Below are positions 24,941 through 32,271 of a DNA stretch of 64,000 nt, in pieces. Within the stretch, counting starts at the first letter, position 1, and every line of letters begins with the position of its first letter. Under the pieces are notes generated by a model. That model was given only the letters and a program-made list of their open reading frames with translations. It was not told the DNA's origin and searched no databases. The DNA comes from Microcaldota archaeon (GTDB lineage Archaea > Micrarchaeota > Micrarchaeia > Micrarchaeales > Micrarchaeaceae), in assembly GCA_027317945.1 (NCBI GenBank), contig DAHVQB010000009.1, positions 1 to 64,000 on the forward strand. Reading direction: 5' to 3'. The translations under genes and the position numbers were made by a program.

Positions 24941-26106
24941 ATATGTCAAATGCAAAATTTGCAATAGCCTTGATGTGCGCCTTTATGTTGGCAGCGTGCG
25001 CAGTGGGCGATGCATCCGCAGGCGATCTGCATTACGCGTCCGCGCCCCAATACCTGATGAACGGCCCCACGTTGATGGCAGCTTCATCCCTGCCACTTGC
25101 ATTGACGAGTTGGGAGGGCATAGCAGTAATAGCGGTGCTCCTGATAATAGCTATAGCTGCAATAGTCTACATGCTGGCAGGCGCAACAGGAAGCGCCACG
25201 GCAAGGACATGGTCGAAGATGCAGATATACGAAGCATTCGTTTCGATATTGCTAATCGGCATATTCGGGGCACTGTCATACATGTTCTTCCTGAACCCAC
25301 AGGGCGCCTTCGCCGGCGCCGGGCTATTGCCCGGCAACGTCATAACGCATACCGGATGCTATGCCAGCAACGTAAATAACATATACAACTTATCCGCTTG
25401 CGACATGGGGGCGTTCATGGTGAACGCTACAAACTATTTCGCCACAATATACTACGTAGGTTTCATAGCTGCCGCCACTGTGCCTGGCGTAATAATAAAC
25501 GCAACTCCCTTCACCGTGATAGGCCAAGGGACAGTGTCATTCCAGCTGGGCACCCCAAGCTTCCTTCCGTCATCGCTTGAGTCCATGTTCGAGACGGGCG
25601 CCTCGGGCCTGCTTTTCCTAATACTGCTTAACCAGATACAAATGATACTGATATCTGGCTCCCTCCTATTCCTGTCGCTGTTCATGGTGCTTGGTCTGGT
25701 GGCAAGATGCTTCGGATTCACGCGGACATTCGGCGGTTCGCTGATCGCGTTGGGCCTCGGCCTCGGCCTGGTATATCCAATGTTGATCAGCATGACCTAC
25801 GGTTTCATAGATGTCCAACTCCAGTCGGCCAGCTGGGTCACTCTAGCAGGCGCCATATTCAGCACTCTGTATACGATGGTGCTGGGCACAGGGGTATCAT
25901 GCACGGTCAATGTGGCCCAGGCAGCTGTCCAGTCATCAACGTGCGGATATCTTGATACTGCGGTGCTCACCACGGGATATCTTATAGTGGGATTGCTGAT
26001 AATACCTCTGCTTAACTTCGCCATACTGGATGCATTCATCGTTGACTTCTCAAGGGCCATGGGAGAGCGCGTAGACTTCATGTCGATGATAGGTAGTGTG
26101 ATATGA
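24937..26106 (+). CDS. VirB6/CedA-like polytopic protein 5
   Basis: The fifth paralogue, 389 residues. A lipoprotein-like or Sec signal (ALMCAFMLAACAVGDASAG) is followed by helices with ARTWSKMQIYEAFVSILLIGIF, an external domain with a Cys pair (CYASN, LSACD), and the clearest family motif RCFGFTRTFGGSLIALGLGLGLVYP (about residues 251-275). A further Cys pair (VSCTVN, STCGY) lies in the next external loop. It is joined to both neighbours by 4-base ATGA overlaps. The final helix and FSRAMGERVDFMSMIG follow the pattern of the other copies. Confidence 0.5.
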   Translation: MNMSNAKFAIALMCAFMLAACAVGDASAGDLHYASAPQYLMNGPTLMAASSLPLALTSWEGIAVIAVLLIIAIAAIVYMLAGATGSATARTWSKMQIYEAFVSILLIGIFGALSYMFFLNPQGAFAGAGLLPGNVITHTGCYASNVNNIYNLSACDMGAFMVNATNYFATIYYVGFIAAATVPGVIINATPFTVIGQGTVSFQLGTPSFLPSSLESMFETGASGLLFLILLNQIQMILISGSLLFLSLFMVLGLVARCFGFTRTFGGSLIALGLGLGLVYPMLISMTYGFIDVQLQSASWVTLAGAIFSTLYTMVLGTGVSCTVNVAQAAVQSSTCGYLDTAVLTTGYLIVGLLIIPLLNFAILDAFIVDFSRAMGERVDFMSMIGSVI

Positions 26107-27215
26107 CATACGGCAAACTTTTACCTAAAGCCGCGGTGCTCCTTGCCGCGTTGCTCATAGTCGCAGCTCTGCCTCTTCCGGTCAATGCCGCCACATCAGG
26201 CAGCTGCAGTTCATATCCATCCAGCCTGGCAGGCCAACTAAGTGCAGAGCCATGGTACTGCCCGATAAACCAGCAGATATCATCGGAATGGGCCGCAGAC
26301 CTGCCATTCGTGTTCATCGCGGTCCTGTTGTCGTTCGCTGTCGCAACGCTGATAATAATGATAGGGGTGGCAGCGAAGAGCGACGCCGTTAGGAACTTCG
26401 GGATAGGCGAGCTTTACGAGGCCGTGGCAAGCGCCATAATAGTGCTCTTGTTCATCTACATATGCGCAACGCTGTTTGGCCTGCTTCCAGGGGAGATAGT
26501 GGGCCCGATAAATCCGTACGGCACTTCCCTCGGATTGATAAGCAATACGATAAACTCAGCGGAGACAATGTACACCAGCCTGTACAACGCCTATAGCGGC
26601 GCGGCTTACGCTGCTTCCGTGAATTTCTACATCGAGTTCCCAGAATCCACATTCTTCTCCTCATTCGCCACATTCGTGAACGCGGTAAAAGAAGAAGGTC
26701 TTCAGATAACCGTCATGGAACCGGTGCAAGTCATAGCAGGGGTCATCAGCAATGCCATCCTGGTGCTATGGTCCGAGTATTATCTCATAGTATTCTTTTC
26801 CGTTGCGGCCATACCAGTGTTCCTTATACCGGGGGTCCTGTTCAGGACGTTCCTGCCGACGCGGCCTTTCGGCGGCATGCTCATAGCGCTTGGCATAGGG
26901 TTCTACCTTGTAATGCCGACGCTCTTCGCCGTAGCGTTCTACTTCACCACGCCAGGGGTGGTGAGTACGCTAAATTCCGTCAGCTCAAACCTGAACGTGC
27001 TGGGTGCGGGCAGCGGCGTGATCAACAACGGTCAGCCCGGCGGCCCGATACAATACCAATTGCAGCAGGTCGAGCCGGAGATGAGCTCATTCTGGCTGAT
27101 GATACTGTTCTTCCCTGGCCTGATAATAGCGCTCACATACTCTTTCGTAACGCAGTTGGCGAACTTCATAGGCGGCGTGTCATACACCGGAAGCAGGCTG
27201 AGGTCGTTCATATGA
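26103..27215 (+). CDS. VirB6/CedA-like polytopic protein 6
   Basis: The last paralogue, 370 residues. It has a signal peptide (about residues 8-29, ending PVNAAT), a Cys pair (SCSSYP, WYCPI), helices with VRNFGIGELYEAVASAIIVLLF, an external domain of about 80 residues, and the motif RTFLPTRPFGGMLIALGIGFYLVMP (about residues 244-268). It ends in a helix and ANFIGGVSYTGSRLRSFI. A 99-base gap with its own TATA-like element follows, so this gene probably closes the channel-protein transcript. Confidence 0.5.
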   Translation: MTYGKLLPKAAVLLAALLIVAALPLPVNAATSGSCSSYPSSLAGQLSAEPWYCPINQQISSEWAADLPFVFIAVLLSFAVATLIIMIGVAAKSDAVRNFGIGELYEAVASAIIVLLFIYICATLFGLLPGEIVGPINPYGTSLGLISNTINSAETMYTSLYNAYSGAAYAASVNFYIEFPESTFFSSFATFVNAVKEEGLQITVMEPVQVIAGVISNAILVLWSEYYLIVFFSVAAIPVFLIPGVLFRTFLPTRPFGGMLIALGIGFYLVMPTLFAVAFYFTTPGVVSTLNSVSSNLNVLGAGSGVINNGQPGGPIQYQLQQVEPEMSSFWLMILFFPGLIIALTYSFVTQLANFIGGVSYTGSRLRSFI

Positions 27216-27258
27216 TGGCAAGTATGTCATGCGGAAGGCTTGGCGGATGGCACAGCAA

Positions 27259-27310
27259 AGTTAATAAAGATTAAGTGATAAGGTAGATGCGCGATAATCT
27301 AGGGTTGGGG
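27259..27310 (+). promoter_or_regulatory. Internal promoter and RBS before the ATPase sub-operon
   Basis: A TATA-like agttaataaaga (27259-27270) would start transcription near 27290; GGGG 5 bases before ATG 27315 is a probable ribosome-binding site. It separates the six channel-like genes from the VirB4-like genes. Confidence 0.4.
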
Positions 27311-27314
27311 TCCG

Positions 27315-28145
27315 ATGCAGATCAAAATATTTGTGCTCATGGCCTTCCTTGGCATGTCCATATTCTTCATAGCCCTTGCGGCAGCCCTCCCGCCCGGCAT
27401 AATGTTCGACATCCTTAAGATATTATTGCTCGCCATAGGCCTCATGTTCGATGTCATAGCTTTCGCATCAAGATTCTACACATACCTATTGATACCTGCC
27501 GTGAAGCAGAGGAGCAGGAATATAGTCCTAAGCGATGAGGAGCCTTACAACATATCCCCGTCCGCAGATTCCATAATGCACAAGGAGGGCTCAGAGTTCG
27601 TAGCTACGGTGTACGTTGCCATACCTTTGTACCGCTCGGCCACCGAGATGAGCGACGAGGAGAAGATGGACTTCACCAAGCAGGTGAGCAGGCTGGTGGG
27701 GGTCTCGAAGGACACCGTGCGCTTCACCTCTGAACTTTACGTGATGAACAAGGATGCGTACATACAGACGCTTAAGGATACGATAAATTCATTGGAGAAC
27801 GAGGCCGTCGAGCTGACTAACAAGAAGGACAAGGCGAAGGAGCTGGACCGCACGAAAGGAAAGCTGGCGATGTGGCACAACATGCTTGATAACATAGAGA
27901 AAGCGCAGTCGCTTGAGCTGATAACGTATGCAGCCATATCCGCCAAAGGGACAAAAGAGTTCGAGGCCGTTAGCATAGCACAGCAGAGGGCCAGGGAGAT
28001 GATGGCAGGCGTGGGCTCCGTATTCGGGGTGACGCCGAGCGTAGTCATCGGCCAGGAACTTCTCAAGTTCATAGAGCCGGAGTACCTAATACCGTTCTCC
28101 ACTGTGAGCGAGCAGCTCAGCAAGAACATACAACAGGTGATGTGA
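27315..28145 (+). CDS. Membrane-anchored protein resembling VirB4 N-terminal domain (1)
   Basis: Two N-terminal membrane helices (about residues 5-25 and 32-55) are followed by a soluble domain. It has a beta segment (SEFVATVYVAIPLY), a FTKQVSRLVGVSKDTVRFTSELYVMNKDAYIQTL block, a coiled coil (about 160-200) and VSIAQQRAREMMAGVGSVFGVTPSVVIGQELLKFIEP. This order (strand, helix, a line ending with inhibitor-like hairpin, coiled coil, strand, helices) resembles the N-terminal domain of VirB4/TraC, here without the motor. The membrane anchor recalls PrgI/VirB3. It is a paralogue of the next gene by layout. Confidence 0.45.
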   Translation: MQIKIFVLMAFLGMSIFFIALAAALPPGIMFDILKILLLAIGLMFDVIAFASRFYTYLLIPAVKQRSRNIVLSDEEPYNISPSADSIMHKEGSEFVATVYVAIPLYRSATEMSDEEKMDFTKQVSRLVGVSKDTVRFTSELYVMNKDAYIQTLKDTINSLENEAVELTNKKDKAKELDRTKGKLAMWHNMLDNIEKAQSLELITYAAISAKGTKEFEAVSIAQQRAREMMAGVGSVFGVTPSVVIGQELLKFIEPEYLIPFSTVSEQLSKNIQQVM

Positions 28146-28975
28146 TGGATGAAGAGGCAATAATGTACCTTATATTGACATTCCTCATAGCGCTAATAGT
28201 ATTCCTCGTGCTGCCATCGTTCGGCGGCGGGATATTCAGCATAATAGCAATAATACTGACGCTCATCGCCATTGTCTTAATAGTGATGTTGAACTGGGCC
28301 GACTTCATAATATTCCCATTGGTGACCAACGCACTAGGCATCACGTTCCAGCCGGCAAGGAACTACAAGATAGTCAAGAGCCAGGACGCCATAGTGAAGA
28401 ACGTGAACGGCCTCTATTATGCCACAGGATACGTGACCGGAAACCTGTTCCCCTATGTGTTCAAGCTGGAATCCAGGCAGGAAGAGGAGGACAGGAAGAT
28501 GCTCGCTGCACCGGACATATGGGAACGCGCGATAATGAATATAGGTTTCCCTTTCAAGTTCCATGTGCTTTCATCAGGCCTTGACATACAGAACGTCAGG
28601 GACGAGCTTGAGGGCAGGCGGTCCTATCAGGAGTTCCAGCTGTCAAGGGCGCAGCAAGGCAACGCCAATGAGATGGCAGTCACGGAGCTTAGGAGGAAGA
28701 TAAGCGTGCTGCAGACGAAGATAGACAGGATATCGCAAGGAGAGAAGCCCATCGCCACGGTGATGTACTTCGAAACGACGGCCGTGGACGTATCCGAGAA
28801 GGCAGCAGCGGACAGGCTCAATGCCCAGATAAAGAGCCTCCAGGTGGCCTTCAGCGGCATGGACCTGCAGTTGTCCAAGGTCGTAGGCAGGGAGCTGTAC
28901 ACGCTGTTCTCATTCAACTTCTCGATGCCGACAAGCCTCGAGGAGCTTTCAGCATTTTTCGATAGGCAATCATGA
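28145..28975 (+). CDS. Membrane-anchored protein resembling VirB4 N-terminal domain (2)
   Basis: The start ATG 28145 shares its A with the previous stop (TGATG), so translation is coupled. Two membrane helices (about residues 6-27 and 31-52) are followed by a soluble domain: GLYYATGYVTGNLF, then FPFKFHVLSSGLDIQNVRDEL, a coiled coil with LRRKISVLQTKIDRI (about 180-195), a strand ATVMYFETTAVDV and a final helical pair LNAQIKSLQVAFSGMDLQLSKVVGRELYTLF. The sequence 'pF-hhhhhS-x-LDI-x-x-hR' is close to the VirB4 N-terminal pattern. It probably couples the motor to the membrane channel. Confidence 0.5.
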   Translation: MDEEAIMYLILTFLIALIVFLVLPSFGGGIFSIIAIILTLIAIVLIVMLNWADFIIFPLVTNALGITFQPARNYKIVKSQDAIVKNVNGLYYATGYVTGNLFPYVFKLESRQEEEDRKMLAAPDIWERAIMNIGFPFKFHVLSSGLDIQNVRDELEGRRSYQEFQLSRAQQGNANEMAVTELRRKISVLQTKIDRISQGEKPIATVMYFETTAVDVSEKAAADRLNAQIKSLQVAFSGMDLQLSKVVGRELYTLFSFNFSMPTSLEELSAFFDRQS

Positions 28976-28995
28976 TGTTTTACACGGTGGTATAA

Positions 28996-30507
28996 GTGAC
29001 ATTACTTAAGTTGCAGAGCATAATGAGCAATGAGGTGGCCAAGCGGGCTTTCTTCTCCAGGCCGCCGGAGCCTCCGGTAAGCGCGCTAATGACGGACCCT
29101 TTCAAGTCGCTGTATGTCGGCACCACAAAGATATTCAAGGTTCCGTTCACGTGGTCTTTCCTAAATCTGACCAACCCTCACATAGCAGTTGTCGGTATAA
29201 CGGGTTCAGGTAAGTCATATTTCGTCAAGACGCTCCTGATAAGGGCCAGTTACGTATGGGACAGCAATGCCGTCATAATAGACTGGGCCGGGGAGTACAA
29301 GGCATGGGTGAAGCAGAGCGGCGGGATAGTGGTATCATTAGCCAAGGGTGACTACATAAACATAATGGACCTGTCGGGCATGAAGCCGCTGGATAGGACC
29401 AAGCAGATAATGAATTCGCTAGACATACTTACCGACATATCACAGTTCCCAGAGCAGAAGAGGCTGACAGAGGAAGCCATAGAGCAGTCGTACGCCAACT
29501 TAGGTTTCATAGTATCGGAGAAACCGCAGGAAGACAAGGAGGCGCCTACACTGAAAGACACGATATCGCTGTTGGAGGAGAAGCTGCAGGAAGGCACCTA
29601 CGAGTACCCTGCGGAGCTGGAGAATACGATATACAGGCTCAGGCAGTTCGCGAGGGAGGGAGAGGACTATTTCGCAAGGAAGAGCACCATAGATCTTGGC
29701 AAGCTGACCGGATCTGGCTTGGTCGACATAGACCTGTCCGGCTTGCCTGATGAGAAGTTCAGGGCCCTGGCCGGTCTTTTCATACTTCAGACTATGAAGG
29801 AACGCATGAGGAGCGAGGGATGGAGCGAGAACAAGGGTCTGAAGACCATCGTGGTGCTGGACGAGGCCTGGAAGATAGCTAGCGACGAGAAGAGCGACGC
29901 GATAATGATAGTTAGGGAGGGCAGGAAGTACCAGTTCGGGTTGATAGTTGCATCACAGAACCCGACCGACATAAACGAGGCCATATTCTCCAACGTCGGC
30001 ACGACGTTCATACTTAGGATAAAATTCGAGAAGTTCCTGAACTACCTGCAAGGCTCGCTGAATTTTTCCGGCTTCATACGCAACGAGATAGGGAAGTTCG
30101 GCGTCGGCCAGGCAGCCGTGGAGATGGCATTCCAGACAGCGATAAGGTTCCCAGAGACGTTCATACTCGAGAAAATACACGGCGAGGAACCGCTTTACGT
30201 ATACACGATAGACATGTCCGACGTGCTAACGCAGGCCGAGGTGGCCGCCGGCGTGATGACGCGCGACTACCAGTTCGAGAAGGAGGAGCTTAAGGACAGG
30301 CTGGTGGACTACAACATCACAAGCGAAGGCATAAACAGTATATTGTCTGCGTTCGACAGCAGCGGCAGGAGCATGAAGATGCTTGACATGCTGCGCATGG
30401 CTAAGGACATAGGCGGAGTGTCAAACGAGAACATGGTGTCCTTCCTGAAGTCGCTGAGCATAGAAGACCTGCTCATAACAAGGATAATAAGCATGATCGG
30501 TGTGTGA
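28996..30507 (+). CDS. VirB4/HerA-type motor ATPase (CedB-like)
   Basis: A 503-residue P-loop ATPase. Walker A is VVGITGSGKSYF (about residues 64-75), followed by VIIDWAGEYKAWV; Walker B is TIVVLDEAWK (about 284-293), and VASQNPTDINEA (about 317-328) is the sensor region. These features place it in the VirB4/HerA/FtsK superfamily, which drives type IV secretion, pilus assembly or archaeal DNA import (CedB). It lacks the VirB4 N-terminal domain, which seems to be supplied by the two preceding genes. GTG 28996 has GGTGG upstream; ATG 29023 is the alternative. The C-terminal 100 residues are helical. Confidence 0.8.
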   Translation: MTLLKLQSIMSNEVAKRAFFSRPPEPPVSALMTDPFKSLYVGTTKIFKVPFTWSFLNLTNPHIAVVGITGSGKSYFVKTLLIRASYVWDSNAVIIDWAGEYKAWVKQSGGIVVSLAKGDYINIMDLSGMKPLDRTKQIMNSLDILTDISQFPEQKRLTEEAIEQSYANLGFIVSEKPQEDKEAPTLKDTISLLEEKLQEGTYEYPAELENTIYRLRQFAREGEDYFARKSTIDLGKLTGSGLVDIDLSGLPDEKFRALAGLFILQTMKERMRSEGWSENKGLKTIVVLDEAWKIASDEKSDAIMIVREGRKYQFGLIVASQNPTDINEAIFSNVGTTFILRIKFEKFLNYLQGSLNFSGFIRNEIGKFGVGQAAVEMAFQTAIRFPETFILEKIHGEEPLYVYTIDMSDVLTQAEVAAGVMTRDYQFEKEELKDRLVDYNITSEGINSILSAFDSSGRSMKMLDMLRMAKDIGGVSNENMVSFLKSLSIEDLLITRIISMIGV

Positions 30508-30510
30508 AGG

Positions 30511-30822
30511 ATGGCCGATAACGCTGAAACGTTCACGATAAGCAGGCCCGAGCTCAGGCGCATGCTAACGGCTTTCGGGGTGACTGAGAAGAACATGGCC
30601 GCGCTGTTCAGCTCCATGGAGAAGGCCCACAGGCACATAAACATAATAGCTTTCGTAAGCATGCTTGAAAAGGCCGGGTTGGACAGGGACGAGGCAAGCA
30701 ACTTATTCAGGAGGCTCAACATGGGCGACATAACGATAAAGAGGGCTTTCGACCTGGTAGACGAGGAGCGCATAAACTCCGAAACGGGCAGGCTTTACGA
30801 TGTGACGGTGGACGTAAGTTGA
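30511..30822 (+). CDS. Small helical protein of the secretion-like locus
   Basis: A 103-residue, charged, all-helical protein with no membrane segment. The pattern LRRMLTAFGVTEKNMAALFSSME, then FVSMLEKAGLDRDEASNLFRRLNM suggests two repeated helix pairs, loosely like EF-hand or adaptor folds, without a clear calcium loop. It follows the ATPase after 3 bases, so an ATPase partner is plausible. No family is recognised. Confidence 0.5.
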   Translation: MADNAETFTISRPELRRMLTAFGVTEKNMAALFSSMEKAHRHINIIAFVSMLEKAGLDRDEASNLFRRLNMGDITIKRAFDLVDEERINSETGRLYDVTVDVS

Positions 30823-30828
30823 TTGGCC

Positions 30829-31245
30829 ATGGAAAGTAAAAAGGCAAAAACGAATCGAACGATCGCAGGGTCGCGATGCGTAATCTGCGGTCAGAAGAAG
30901 GACGGCCTTGAGGTCAAGGAAGACATGGTAATAAAATCCATAAGATACTTGAAGCAGAACGTCACCAAGGACGCAAAGAATTACAAGCTAGTGGTCTGCA
31001 GGGGATGCTACCCGAAATACGATAAATCCCGCAGCGCTTATGTCAGGAAGCAGATATCATACGTCACCATAGCGGTGGTATTCACAGTGCTTCTTGTTAT
31101 AGTGTCAGGTGCGCAACCGGGCGCATTCGCGTTTGGCATACTACTCATAGCTGCGATGTATGCACTATCACTACTGAGCTATGCCCCGGCAGTCAAGATG
31201 CCGTTCATTGCTAAGAAGAAAATTGACGGCAAGGCCGCCGCATGA
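30829..31245 (+). CDS. Zinc-ribbon membrane protein of the secretion-like locus
   Basis: A 138-residue protein with a C-x2-C pair (RCVICGQ, about residues 17-20) and a second pair (VVCRGCYPKY, about 57-60), forming a zinc ribbon, followed by two membrane helices (about 76-95 and 100-118) and a basic tail. It would sit on the cytoplasmic face. TTG 30823 opens the ORF, but ATG 30829 is preferred. It ends the ATPase sub-operon. The function is unknown. Confidence 0.5.
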   Translation: MESKKAKTNRTIAGSRCVICGQKKDGLEVKEDMVIKSIRYLKQNVTKDAKNYKLVVCRGCYPKYDKSRSAYVRKQISYVTIAVVFTVLLVIVSGAQPGAFAFGILLIAAMYALSLLSYAPAVKMPFIAKKKIDGKAAA

Positions 31246-31261
31246 TCCGCAACCTGCTAAT

Positions 31262-31313
31262 CCGGCAGTTAAAATGCCCGGCAGTTAAAATGCAGACATT
31301 GCAAATATATTTA
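31262..31313 (+). promoter_or_regulatory. Tandem 16-base direct repeat and TATA box
   Basis: CCGGCAGTTAAAATGC occurs twice, back to back and without mismatch (31262-31277 and 31278-31293). Ten bases later aatatattta (31304-31313) forms a TATA box for the gene at 31344. Repeats just upstream of a TATA box are a typical place for an archaeal activator or paired regulator. Confidence 0.55.
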
Positions 31314-31343
31314 TAGAATTAAGGCCGAATAAGTATTGCGCTT

Positions 31344-32087
31344 TTGACCGTGGTTGAGTTGGCTGATGAAAACGTCATTTTAGAACCGAAAGTTGACTCG
31401 CTCTCAATAGGCGGCTCATTGCAAGGTTCATTCGAAGCTATGGCAGACAGGCTATCCCAATTGCAGGTATTCTCTGTGAAAGTCGCCCCGGACTCGCTCT
31501 CCGTCTTGAGGGTGGAAAGCAGGGACATACAGAAAAGGCCGTTCCTTTTTTTCCTGATGACATTCAACAGGGACAAGATAACCATAGAATACTCTATGGG
31601 CCAGGACTCCAGCTCTAAGCTGCGCAAGCTCTATGTGCTTAGGAACCTCCTAAGCGTGCTATCCCTAACGCTTGACATATACCAGCCCAACCCTACTGAG
31701 CTTTTTCAGGTCCTAAGCGCTTCGACAGACGACGCGTTGGGCTCCCTCAATCAGAACTACAGCGTATTGGTTAACAACTACGACTCTCTCTTCAATGAGT
31801 ACAGGGAGCTGAAGAGGATGAGCACCCAGTTGATGAGTTCCAACAAAAGCCTTACAGTGCAGGCGTCACAGTTGTCAAACGAGAACGACGAACTGAAGGC
31901 AAGGCTGAAGTCGCTCGAGGCCTACTCGGACGAGTCTCTCATGTCAATGATAGAAGGCTGGATACAGGCGCACGACAACACCATAGACATAGACGAGTTC
32001 GCAAAGAACTACAAGATAGTCGCACCCAGGGTGGAGCAGATGCTGAACAAGATGGTCTCATTGGGGTACATAGAGTTCAGGGGCTAG
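31344..32087 (+). CDS. Coiled-coil protein with C-terminal winged-helix-like end
   Basis: A 247-residue soluble protein. The N-terminal half is mixed alpha/beta (VFSVKVAPDSLSVLRVES, FFLMTFNRDKITIEYSMG). Residues 130-195 form a coiled coil (NNYDSLFNEYRELKRMSTQLMSSN). The end (about 200-247; IDIDEFAKNYKIVAPRVEQMLNKMVSLGYIEFRG) looks like a winged helix. The start is TTG 31344 or GTG 31350; no ATG is available near the promoter. The role is unknown; it opens a third sub-operon with the 50-residue and 802-residue proteins. Confidence 0.5.
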   Translation: MTVVELADENVILEPKVDSLSIGGSLQGSFEAMADRLSQLQVFSVKVAPDSLSVLRVESRDIQKRPFLFFLMTFNRDKITIEYSMGQDSSSKLRKLYVLRNLLSVLSLTLDIYQPNPTELFQVLSASTDDALGSLNQNYSVLVNNYDSLFNEYRELKRMSTQLMSSNKSLTVQASQLSNENDELKARLKSLEAYSDESLMSMIEGWIQAHDNTIDIDEFAKNYKIVAPRVEQMLNKMVSLGYIEFRG

Positions 32088-32094
32088 TGGTAGG

Positions 32095-32247
32095 ATGCGG
32101 TACAACGTCAGGGTCAAGAAGCGCTCTAGGAACGTCAGAGTATACACTATAGTTAAGAAGGCAGGTTCCGAGGAGAACTTCATAACCAAGCTGTTCATGA
32201 AGGTATTTTCAAAGGCTAACAAGGGCGCACAGTCAGGCGACAAGTGA
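32095..32247 (+). CDS. 50-residue basic protein (missed by the ORF track)
   Basis: The ORF from ATG 32095 to TGA 32247 encodes a strongly basic peptide (MRYNVRVKKRSRNVRVYTIV, then KLFMKVFSKANKG). It begins 7 bases after the coiled-coil gene, with GGTAGG just before the ATG, and ends 24 bases before the next start. Position in a tight operon supports it being translated. The family is unknown; nucleic-acid or membrane-surface binding is a guess from charge. Confidence 0.45.
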   Translation: MRYNVRVKKRSRNVRVYTIVKKAGSEENFITKLFMKVFSKANKGAQSGDK

Positions 32248-32271
32248 CATTTGTAAATCGGTGTGCGATGG

